Part shown: positions 17,501 to 29,100 of the stretch, one piece after another
Layout: every line of letters begins with the position of its first letter
Numbering within the stretch: the stretch's first letter is position 1
DNA from: Membranipora membranacea
Lineage: Eukaryota; Bryozoa; Gymnolaemata; Cheilostomatida; Membraniporidae
NCBI GenBank assembly: GCA_914767715.1
Contig: OU612073.1
Location: 23,872,001-23,936,000 of the forward strand
DNA: 64,000 nucleotides
Direction of reading: 5' to 3'
Position numbers and translations under genes: made by a program
The notes under the pieces: generated by a model
What the model saw: only the letters and a program-made list of their open reading frames with translations
What the model was told of the DNA's origin: nothing
Databases searched by the model: none

Positions 17501-20500
17501 TCATTTTCTCAACTGGTATAAGTGGAAATTTAATGTATAAGATTTGAAGAAAACTCTGAACTGTATTTGATAGCCTGGCCTAAACACATCTAAGTTGCAG
17601 CTATAAATATTTTAAAACTCAAATCTATGAAAGAAACTCATGACTTTAATTTGAAAATCTACCAGCAAGTAGTGTATAGCAAACTCCAAATTCTTATGAA
17701 AATATTATGACTGAAGGGTATGAAAAGCTTCAAAGTCATTCCTTCTTGATAAATTTTGTTCTCCATTAGTTTTATTACTCAGAGCTGAATTTATGGCATT
17801 ATAGTTGGCACTGTTATAATGGTCCAGTTATTAATGGATTTCATTAATTTGTTGATAATGATAATGTTGATAATGTTTTATACCAATTAATCAGCTATCA
17901 GTTACCAGCTACCCACTGGCGTATAGTAGAATGCTGTGGACCCAGGCTTACTTGGTTAACTCCATTCCTTTATTTTCAGATTCCGTTGTCTACTTCAATG
18001 TTAAATTCAGGAAACTTATTTGTAAGTGCTACAAACAATGCTCCAGTGAGCAGATCACAGTCTATCCAATCGGAGAGGAGAGTGGTAACACTACATAGAG
18101 ACGATAAGCGTGGCCTTGGTATCTCTATAACTGTGAGTCTTACTGTATACATACACTAAACTTATTCATTGAGAGTTTTATGTGACCTTGAGTTTCATAT
18201 CCTGTCCGACTATGAAACTTGTCATTAAGGATATCCTGCTAGGCTAAGTCATTAAATGGTCCACTCCTCTTAATTCCTGTTTGTGCTTTGATTTGTCGTA
18301 AACGCAGGAGGGTGGTGGTATGAAGCCATACTCTCTAGAGAACAATAGTGATGTCGCCCAATAGGTATTTATGCCAGATGGTCAATTTGTGGTGATGATA
18401 GAACACATCATTTAGGATAGTTGAATGAGAATTTTCCACACAGTGCAGTTACCATTCTCGTCTTACTAACATCAGCATGCTTAAGCTTATATAACCACTA
18501 CTAAATACTGAAAGCAGCTGTCAGCATTCAGTTGCAATTATGCGAGTTATAAGAGTTTGTGATATATGGTAAATTTCTTTGGAATTTTTGTGACAATAGA
18601 CACTCCTCTGAATGTGGAAGCAGTGGGTAGGAAGAAGCCAGTGTGAATTTCATGGGAGTTCGGGAATCTAAACCATAACCTTTTGCTATAGGAGTGATAA
18701 ATTGCGGTGTCACCCCTTCCCCGAAGCTATTGAGCTCAATTTTGTAGTTAGCCTCTCTTTGAGATGATAAGTCGGAGAGAGGATAATCCTTAAATCACGC
18801 CTCACCCCGAAATGCAAACTTCCTGGTCTGATTCACTTGCATTATGGATTTGTAGGTTTTTTACGTATTGAAAATCCACAAAATACGACCAGTTGATCTG
18901 TGTTGATCGCAAAATTTTATGTAAATTTTAAGGGCAGGTCAAATATAAAATGATTTCTGTCTGCTCATGTTTTGATAAAGATTGGAGGGCCCCTTCAATC
19001 TTGATACAGGCAATTCAAAGCTCTTTAATGCTCATAAAATATGGTATTATCATGATTTACATGATTTAGTGAGCCAGTATTTGTTTAACAACGATTCCTC
19101 ATCTGTTTCAATAGAGAAGCCTGACTGCCTTCCCGGGTTCTCACATTAATATTCTCTAAAACTTTTTTGTCAACGCTGTCGATAGGCTATAAAAGTGGTT
19201 TCTGCTTGTAATTCAGATGAAATTGTTTCTCTTTCTCAGGGAGGTTCAGATCACGGGCTACCGGTGCTTGTATCTAAAGTCGGGGAGAACTCTGTCGCTA
19301 CGGGTATGTAGACAATTATGCTACTACGTTTCAACGAGGGGTGTGGCTAAGGTTGCTTTCTTTTAAACCACTGATGCGAGGCACGTAGACTCGTACTATT
19401 TGTTCAAGGCACCTACTTTTTGTGCGAGGCACTTAAATTTTTGTGCAAGGCACAAAAATTCTGAAATTGATGACTCAGCTGTCATCTTTTATTTGTACAG
19501 AATTCGCTGAGTCCTCCATGTCAGAATTTTCAACTCGTTGCCAAAGTATTTGTAGCACAACACAGGGATAAAATCAATTAACTAAGTTCATCAGAGGCGT
19601 TACTAGTTGGTGTTATCTGTAAGGCCATTGTTAAGAACAAATTTCTTCCTTGTTTTTGAGGGCCCACAATTCTATGCCAGACAAAACCATGGGTGGTGAA
19701 CCTGGTGGGTCTTTCAATTAGAAACAGCCAAAGTCGCAATCTGATCGCTACCTGCTAGGCTCTCGCTTTCAAATCGCTCAATCACTTGATGGAACTATAT
19801 ACATTCTGTGTGAGCGATTTGGGAACGAATTTGTCTTATTGAAAGACCAATTGAGTGATAGTTTTGAGCGATGTGATAGTGATATCTTGCTTTAGTAAAG
19901 TATTGCTCTTTCTAATTGAAAGACCGCCTGTATAATACAAGCCTTTTGATGTGCAATATTCCTTTTCAGTGCAAATCCAATTGATTGCAGCAGTGGTTTT
20001 TGAGGGGGAGCAACTCCATATGTAGTCAAAATACAAACAGAAATTCGAAAACTGTATTGTATTTCGTTTGAAGGGAAAGTGTTTGTGGGAGATTCCATAC
20101 TATCAGTTAACGGAGTAGATTTGAGTAACAGTAAACACTCAGACGCTGCTCATATAATGTCAGACCTGAGGGGTGAGGTCACCCTAGAGCTACTGTACAC
20201 AGAGTCGCAGGAGAGTGAGCCTGTCAATGTATCATCATCTAGTCTCAAGTAAGTCAACTACTACTACCTGCCTACCTGCATCAGAGGTACAAGCCTTGTA
20301 GGTGGGTGTATGAATTGAGGCTTTCAAATATAGATATGTGTATGTTATGTGGGCAGATACATGACCTGTATAACATGTGCATATCCTAAAAATTATTTGC
20401 AGAAAAAAACATTCACACATCCCTCTATTAGGCATGTATCTTTGAAAATGAGTTTACTGCTGTTCAGGCCCATTACTTGTATCTCGACTCTCCCTAAGAG

Positions 20501-22218
20501 ACTACCAGTAAACCCATTGTCAGCAGAGCCAGATCAGATCAAGTCTGATACAAGGCATGCCTTTCAAAACCACCATGTGATTGTTCACTCTGAGCGAAAC
20601 GACAGCTGTTAGGGGTCTCTTTCCCAAATCACTCACTCATTGATTTAACTGTATACATGAGGAGTGAACATTTGGGAAATTGATAATTTAAAATTTTCAA
20701 AGACCGAATGAGCATTGATTCTTAGCAAAGCGGTAACTAGAGTTTCCTTTAAAAAACATTGCTCATTATAATTGAAAGTCCCGCTGTTTCCCTGCATTGG
20801 GGGTTGTTCCAATTCAACTGGCGTGTCATGGCTTGAGAGAGAGCAACTCCAAAAGCAGACAAAATTTGATCATGTTCAATCTATTTAACAAGGCCGTGTC
20901 AACAAGGCCGTGTCAACAAGGCCGTGTCAACAAGGCCGTGTCGTATGTCCTGAGGTAACCCTACTATGTCCCAAGGTTTCACATTCTCTAAATAATGAAT
21001 TCTTCCTGACGGTGCAGTCTGGTTTCTCACCAACCTGCCCCACCTTATGTTCGGCTGGAGTATCTGTCAGGGTTCATTATATGATTGATAAATCTACCTA
21101 CTTCAGTCTAAATGCTCAGAGGGAAGTATGTGAAAATACAATATTAAACATTCCTTTGAGAATGTAATGGTACATTCAGTCGTTTGAGCACATAGACTCC
21201 CCAGACACCTATGACTGTGTGATAAATGTATCAATTCCTTTGGATCTCTGTATAACAAAACGGTAATGCTAAATTTCTTCCTAGCAAGTCGTACAACCAA
21301 ACAGATTGATTGGAGTTGAGAAAATCTGAAAACGATGTACAGTGATTTTGTAGACAAAGGTCAAAGGGTCGATAGTTCTAGTGATAATACTAGAGTAAAT
21401 AAATGAAATAATAATCAAATGGTGGCAGATAAAAGCCATACAGAAAAAAGCTTTTACAACTCCATAAGAAATCCCCATATAGCTACATCAATATATTGTC
21501 AATAATATTGGCATGATGCTGATCAGAGGGATTCCCCAACATAGGATAAGATACCAGATATGTGACACTCTCTCATGACTGACTGACACCATCAGATGTC
21601 ACACTCTTCTTGGACTTAGGCCAACAGGCAAATCATAGTAAGATACTGTTGAAGCGTCCCTTGCCCACCCCCCCCCCCCCCACGTCCACTGTGGATATAA
21701 GCAAGTAAGGAGTAAGTTACGATAATTGAGAAGAGGTATTCAGATGGTCAGCAGTCTTAACAGATCCACTCACACTAATGGGGTAATTTGCTGTGCATTT
21801 TAGATATGAAATCTTCAGTGAAAAAGTCGGATACCAGCTTAATGATGCTTCTGTGGATCAATGTATTCAATCTGCCTCATCAGCCGATAACAAAAGGCCG
21901 TCTACAGCTGTCAAAGATGAGACACCAGCTGTCAACACACAACAGGCACCTGCTGCTGGACATGACACATCTAATAATAACACTTATCCCACCCAGAATG
22001 CCGCAGGCAAGGAGCTTTTGGATGCAACTTCTAAACAAGGCAACGGTACATTGACCAACAATACTACTACTTCTAATAGACCCAGTTCTGACTTAGACAC
22101 TGACTTAGCTAAGTCTAAATCACCCAAACACGTAGTGAAAGTAGGTCAGTATAGAATGTCCAATATACAGTCATTGGATGAAGGTGATGACAACTCACTG
22201 TTTAGTTCAAACGATTAA
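14509..22218 (+). CDS. GOPC: Golgi-associated PDZ and coiled-coil protein (GOPC/PIST/CAL)
   Basis: Eight exons: 14509-14724, 15495-15590, 15903-16042, 16922-17090, 17980-18132, 19240-19303, 20074-20248 and 21804-22218. They total 1428 nt, 475 residues, close to vertebrate GOPC. The N-terminus (FRWLDVLEHEFDKAFVELD) and the coiled coil (KLVILERKCAELERGNETLK... then [23 protein letters not shown]) are diagnostic. The PDZ domain spans about residues 240-325, with RRVVTLHRDDKRGLGIS as the carboxylate-loop strand and VGDSILSVNGVDL in its second half. The Ser/Thr/Asn-rich tail follows KYEIFSEKVGYQL. In animals this Golgi/TGN protein binds C-terminal motifs of receptors and channels (CFTR among them) and small GTPase partners, directing them to recycling or lysosomes. 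Exon 7 start was chosen at AAG|GG (20074) because the next AG would delete the G-K before VFVGD. A poly(A) signal AATAAA lies at 22612. Convergent with SLC6. Confidence 0.95.
19708..19925. mobile_element. small MITE-like element in GOPC intron 6
   Basis: Terminal inverted repeats GGTCTTTCAATTAGAAA...TTTCTAATTGAAAGACC bound 218 bp of non-coding sequence with internal complementary stretches (GAGCGATTT, TTGAGTGATAG and relatives). It ends about 150 bp before GOPC exon 7. A more degraded relative appears to occupy about 20610-20790 in intron 7. No clear target duplication was found, so the superfamily is unassigned. Confidence 0.55.
20887..20942. repeat. 14-bp tandem repeat x4
   Basis: Four exact consecutive copies of AACAAGGCCGTGTC within GOPC intron 7. 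The identity of the copies indicates recent expansion. Confidence 0.9.
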
Positions 22219-23133
22219 TTATGTTTTTACTTTTTAGTCCAGTGGCAGTCTTCTCATATCTTTCACGTCCATTTAGAAAATTGATTGGAAAAGGTTTATC
22301 CAGTCAATTTTCTAGATTAACTAGTAATCATAGCCACTTTTTGCAGTGGCTGCCACCGGAATATTTGCATTGCTTTTTGCTCAGTGGCTGCATCCTTTAA
22401 CAGAATCATTCACTTACAAGTAATTATGGTCAACATAAATAGTAGTTTGTGGGCATTAACAAATCTAATTTTAACTTTGTGCCATCGTCTAACAATAACT
22501 TAAAAAACCTTTTTATTACATCATTATATTACTATCTTTACTGATGATAAATTGTCTATTTTAACGATCGATGATTATATTGTATATAGATGTATTTTAT
22601 TTGAAATGGGAAATAAATTTTATGAATAAGACCAAGTGATGTACTAAAAACAATTCAATGTGGCTAATAGAATTGCGATATGAGAGAATTGAATAATTAT
22701 TCATAAATAGTTTTGTACTTCAGAGATAGGGTTAACTACAAAAAAATTTAATACTAGAAAAATAAAGTTAATATCAATCAATTCGCCACTTCAGATCGAT
22801 TCAGATTCAGTTCAAATAAAATAGGGCAGTCACAGGGACTGTGCAGAATGTGTCAATACCCATCTGCCTCCTGCATATTCATTCACCCAGTACAAAAGAG
22901 AGAGTAACTGATTGGTGGTTAAATTCTAATGGAAAGGAAGATACATCAGAAAAGTCAACTGTGCCGTAACCTAGCAATCACTCACAGCTCTGTAATTCAT
23001 AGAGTTGTCTGAGTCATTCTGTCAACAGCAAAACTAAATTCACTATAACTCCTGATAATTCTCCTTGGAATCAGCAGAATAAAACTAAGAAATGTTGCTT
23101 CTTGACCCTGCTCCATATAATGAACAGTTTACA
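22219..23133. other. convergent 3' region between GOPC and SLC6
   Basis: Contains the GOPC 3' UTR with AATAAA at 22612-22617 and presumably the SLC6 3' UTR on the opposite strand. Nothing else is supported. Confidence 0.55.
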
Positions 23134-26100
23134 CTAAAACTTTTCACTGCTCTCAGCGTAAGCCATATTGCCTTGTTCCATCTCGTAATCTTTGTTCCAC
23201 GGATCATCATCCATATCATCGTGGTGTGTACACAGTCTCCTGTGCTGGGGCAGGGCTGGCCCCCAAAATCTCGACGGGCAGAATGACTAAAACAGAACAA
23301 AGATTAAATATTTGTTGACTAATTGACCACATGTAGTATATTAGGTCTAGTAGAATAGCAAACTCAGAGCTGCTAAATATGGCGGACAGTTGATTCACTG
23401 GTCTCTACTTTCTGGTAGTGTTGTTCGACGTATTTCTCAAAATAGAATGACCATCTAAATGTCACATCTAACAACTTCACACCATGAGAGAACTACCTCT
23501 ACCTGCATGGGCCATGGACCATTTTGATATGTAAATGTGGACCTACTCAAAAAACCAGAAAAAATAACAAACTGTTGGCGCACTTACCCCAAATAAGCCA
23601 TGTTCACGAACTGCAAGTACGGCTCCAACTATGAATACTACTACCACAAGCGCTGTGATCATCCATCCTAACACTATATATTCAGTCTCAAACACATAGT
23701 CACCATCTGCAAGTTTTACTTCCTTTTTAGCATAGTCAACTAGAGATAGGATCATCAGTATCTGAGGAAATAAAGGTAATCATTTCCATTAGGGTTCAAA
23801 AATATAACAGGGGTTCATAACCATAAACATAATTCTAAATCACATTAACCACCTTGGAAATGACTCAGGTTTCAAACAAGATACCAAAGGGAATGTTCTG
23901 GACTACCCATGATCCTACTTGAATATAGAAGTACTTGAGCGTTGAAATTTCTCCTCATACTTCAACTACCTATGAATCAAGGACGCTGGCAAACACACTG
24001 ATGTGTACAACTTGTCTGTCTTCAAGTCAGAGCTCGAAAAGCACACATTTTTTCAATAACTGCTATTCATGCCCAAGATCAAAGGACCTTTTACCGAACG
24101 TTAGGACCAATAGATTTTTAAATAGTTTTATACCAGATAGCATTAGGATTTTAAAAAAGCAGAGTCATGCCTACACCATCATTGTGATATGTCATTGATT
24201 ATAATTCCAAATAAAATAAAATGAATCTTAAAGGTATGGACTAACAACTCACCACGCACAATAATGGGGTGATGAATGCCCACATAAACATCCAAAACCA
24301 TCTGAAGTATTTCCACGGCACACAGAAGAGCACTGTCTCAGTGCCTAGCATAGTTTGAATATCATCGACAAACCGCGTCATAAAACTTTGGTCCTTTCTT
24401 ATGGCTGGAACGATACCTGCAAACAACATCAACAAAATACTATTTGAGTCATGTTTTTTTTGTAAAATAGTTGAGCTAATAAGAAAATAAAAAAACCTGC
24501 AAGCTTTGTGCCAACACCAGGCTGGCACACAGAACTATAAGATCAGACTAGCTAGCCAAGGTGAGGGTCTAGACGAGTGAGTGGTGGAGTGAAAATGTTT
24601 AAATTTATGCTTCAGGCATATGCGAAATGGAGACTTTTCTCCTGCTAATAATTTGTTCCTCTAGGGTACTTACAATATATCCATGCTACAGCCACACACT
24701 CCAGTATAGCTATAACCAGAACATTCCATCCAGCTCCAAAAGTATCCAGTAGAGTGAGCATAAGAACTCCGCCACTTGTACACATTGTCAGCCCAAACAA
24801 GAAAAATGTTGTACATAGCACAGCAATAACTATCGTTTTGTAAGGACGAAGTTTGGGCATGACATCTATTACTGATGTTAATAAGGTCTCCATCAGGGCA
24901 AACTGTAAAACAACAATTGATAAAGTTAGGTATCGTCAAAAGCATAGGGAAAGTTGTGAGCACACATAAGGATATGCAGACTCGCATCAGTTTCAGGGAA
25001 AATGGCACTAAACATTCAAGGTAACTGTTGAAGGATAAAATAAAACATATTATGGAGTTGACAACCTGCCCCATGGTGAATATGTACGAACATTGAGCAG
25101 CTCATCTAATAAGTTACTTTTCCATAACGGTCCTTTCCTTGTATATAATTGCTGTTGATAGAAAGAAATTATCATACCTCACTATCAAGACCAAGAGTCA
25201 GCAACATGATAAAGAATAGAATAGCCCAGAGAGGCGCTGGAGGGATATGTGTCACGGCCTCGGGGTAAACTATAAACGCCAGTCCAATACCTACAATCAT
25301 AGATATTACACCACTAGTGAACTGTTCTGTATCGTTCACCTTACTGGTTGCTCCCCCATAAAATGACTGTTTTATGTAGTTCTTAACCAGTGTGTTGACT
25401 CTGATCTGATTGGTTGTTGGGTGTGGAGATATCTTCCAAGACAATGATCAAACATATCAGGATATGTAATTCTATACTGTCAGCATGTTGATGATGATAA
25501 AGCCTTTGTGCGTGTTGAGAAGAGTCCACCTACCTGATTGAGCCACCTCTTCAACATCAACATTTGTCTTGAGAGCCAGCGCCCCAAGGAAGGAGAATAT
25601 TACAAATCCTGCAAAGAAGCTTGTCAAACAGTTTCCAAAGGTAACTATCAGTGTATCTCTGACTACGTTTGTGTTGAACTTGTTGTAACTAGCCAAAGTG
25701 ATCAATCCTCCATAACAAGCCGATAATGAAAAGAATATCTGGGTCGCCGCTGCTTGCCATACCTGTAAAGAAAATACAGGCTTTTTTCATGGCCTCATGA
25801 GGCAAAACCCAAATTAAGTCAGACGGGGACTTTGACAGGTAGTGGTATACCAAACCAACACAGGTTTTTTTTCTGTTAGGGACATACCTGCCCAACTTAG
25901 TCAGAAATATGCCTAAGCGGTAATTCAGGTCCACCATATTTATCTGACAGGCGTCATTCAAACTCTAACCAGCCCTGCTACAGACTAGGCTGGGTCATAA
26001 CCATACATACCTCTGGATTGCTCAGTCTCTTCAAGTAAAATTCTGATAGGTCATCTGGTCTCGCTCTAGGGTCACAACCATAGCCTCTCAGATAAAACAT

Positions 26101-29100
26101 GACACCATTTAATGACCCATTCATGAGAGCGCCGCGTACCGCCAATATGATTAACACCAAATAGGGGAACAGTGCGGTGAAATATACTACCTTCCCTGTG
26201 AAACAAAAAGAAAATAAGTAAATATTTTTTTGTCACCTCAAAATATGGTTTCATGGTTTGTTAAGTTAAGAACAATACAAGGTCTATTGCAAATCACCGC
26301 CCAACTGTACAACGTCGAATGGGACATCTGTTAGACACCAGCTTTGCGGAACCAATTTGATTTGGCTCAAAGATTTTCCTCCGAATAGCAGTAACTGTGA
26401 GTCAGATAATCTACACCAGATTTACATTTAAGTTATACCTGAGGATTTGATGCCTTTAATGAGACATAGAAATACGATAATCCATCCTGCCAGTAGACAC
26501 AGAGTGAGATCCCAATGTACTTCACCTAGATCACTCATTCCTTCACTCAAGTGTCTACGCAATACCCTACGCCTGGAAATATAGTACTAATATACGTAGT
26601 CAAATAATAAGTGATATGACATTACTGTATTATTCAATGTTTGACAAAATGTATCTATCTTCTGGGTAAAAATTGTCCGAATATCTTTTGCATTTTTCTG
26701 ATAGAGCAAATTTTCATGTGCTTAAAGGGCAACCAGGGTTTCAAACAACTTCTCATTGATTAATAGCAGGATTAATAACAGGAACAGGAAACTGCTCTGT
26801 GGTATTCTCTTTTAGCTGAGTTTGAGTACCTGATGGATGAAATGTTTCACAAGAATTCTGGCTGAATAATCATCAGAATTAGATTTTGTCTTTTTTCCGA
26901 TGCAGAAGTTGTAATCTGCTATCAATCGGTGAGAACTTGTTTGAAACCTTGGTTGCCCTTTAATTTAACTCATCTTCATCTGATATACCTGCTTGGTATT
27001 TGAAGTCAGAGATCCCCTTCGTAAGCGTGCCAACCAATGCAAAGTCAGTGGTGTTATCGAACAAATACTGCGCCATAAATACTCAACCTTAGCACTGCTA
27101 TTGGAGTGGCAACTAACTTACGCGAAGTATTCTTCAGATGCACTTGTTCTTTTGAAACTGTTATTTTTTGCTCTTTCTTCGTCCCAGAACCCAAGCAGCC
27201 CCGAGGTAAAGTTAGAGTCTTTGAATGGTTTGCTTGTAAGATTGGCTACCCACTCGGCTTCAAATGGTGTGTTGTTAGCTACAGTGTACTCTGTTTTGAA
27301 GCGTTTGTGCTCAAGATGATAATGAAAAGAATCATCTGAAACGGTAGCAAAACAACTATCAGATTCAGATTCCATTGCTGAGTTACAACTAACAATATAT
27401 TACAATAACTGAAATAAACAAAAACAGACAGCTAAGTTATTGGCATTGGTGTGTGGTGGGCATGAGCATTGTGTGGTCTGGTGTGGTGCGGGTGAGGTGC
27501 GTTGTGGTGTGGTGTGTATGGTGTGTATTGTGTGTATGGTGTGTGTGGTGTGGTGTGTACGGTGTGTACGGTGTGTATGGTGTGTACGGTGTGAATGGTG
27601 TGTATGGTGTGAATGGTGTGTATGGTGTATGGCATGATCATTGTGCGATGTTGCGTTGCGTGGTGTGGCAAAACCAAAAAGATTAAATAATTCAAAAAAC
27701 TTACTGCTGAGAGTAGGTACTGCATTCTCCAACCAATCAGATTTGATTTGCTCCTCTTTCAGACCGATGCACAACCCATTTGGAAAAGGAAGGTATTTGC
27801 CAGAGCTATTTGTACTATTATAACCCTCAAATTGACTGCATTCCAGCGTGCCATTTATTTTGGCAACATAATTGAAGCAATCTAAAACATAGACAAGTCA
27901 GATTGTCATGTGCATTCATAAACTTTCCAGTTCCACTCTACAGATAGTGATATGTTAAAGTTAGAAAGTTCACCAACAAGATGAACAAGAAAATGCCTTA
28001 AATTGGGTTGGCGTGGCAAGTTCTTTTTCGCCTCGAATATTTAAGTCAATGGATGATTTGCTTTTTTTACTTTTCCAATTTATAACGCGCCAATTGTAAT
28101 CAGGCGTCTAAATTTGAGTATAGGAAGTTTTACTCTCATTACTACAAACGAAAGAAATGCTGAATATTGATGAGAAAATAATGACATTTTAAGGCTTGGC
28201 TTTTGTGAAAAAGTTACCATAGTGCATGAGTGACACATTATTTTTTTCCACAATTTCATTAAATTTGTATGGTGACTTTTTAGGGCATGAATTTTGATGT
28301 GGTTTTACAACTAGATAGATGATGGCTGTTTGACTTGAGATGATGATGCCAACCAAATCATTCTTGTCACTGATAATCCTACCCTACCCCTGCACATCAA
28401 TAGACAGTTTTCAGAGCTCTTATTTATGCCTCAATTTGGAGTTGTCCTCTCTCCAGTTTGGTACTTTTAACCCATGTCGCATAGGAAAAACCTGCTGAAA
28501 GAGGGTTATCTTGAAATCGGCTTATGTTAGGATAGAAATGATTTTTGATTCAGAGTCTGCACCATTGAAAACCCTGTGAGACAGGGTCTCCAAATCATTG
28601 GAGACTTGAATGTTGATAAATCTCAATTTTAGTGACAAAACTCGTAAAAAATACTGCCAAATTTTCCGCAAAACAGGCAGAAAATGCTATAATTGACTAT
28701 CCAAATACAAAAATTATTTCCCAAACTATGTCCATATGAGTTTTCAATGTTGCAGATTCTGAATCAAACATAGTTTTTATCCTATTATAAGCGGTTTTCG
28801 AGATAACCCTCTTTTCAGCACGTTTTTCCTATGCGGCGCGGGTTAAAAGTACCAAACTGGAGAGAGGAAAACTCCGAATTGAGGCCTAAATTGGAGCTCA
28901 GAAAACTGTCTATTCAGGCAGGCATTCCAACTTACACGGGGTAGCCCAGGCTGGATCACAGTTTTTCCATGGCACACTTGGTAATGCTGTGAATGAGGCG
29001 ATCAGGTAGTATATGGCCCAGGCAATAATAACATTGTAGTATATAGCCAGAATACTAGACACAACCAACATGGCTGCTCCAATTCCTGAAACATACCATA

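Noticed and set aside
27336-27375. An alternative acceptor that would extend SLC6 exon 6 upstream to include MESESDSCF
   Set aside because: It is in phase, but the acceptor TTTTGCTACCGTTTCAG at 27335 has a much better pyrimidine tract. The longer form remains possible as an isoform.
27400-27774. Long His/Thr-rich open frames on the minus strand and Val/Cys/Trp-rich frames on the plus strand
   Set aside because: They are produced by the GTGTGGT microsatellite within an SLC6 intron. Only the segment 27705-27881 is a real exon.
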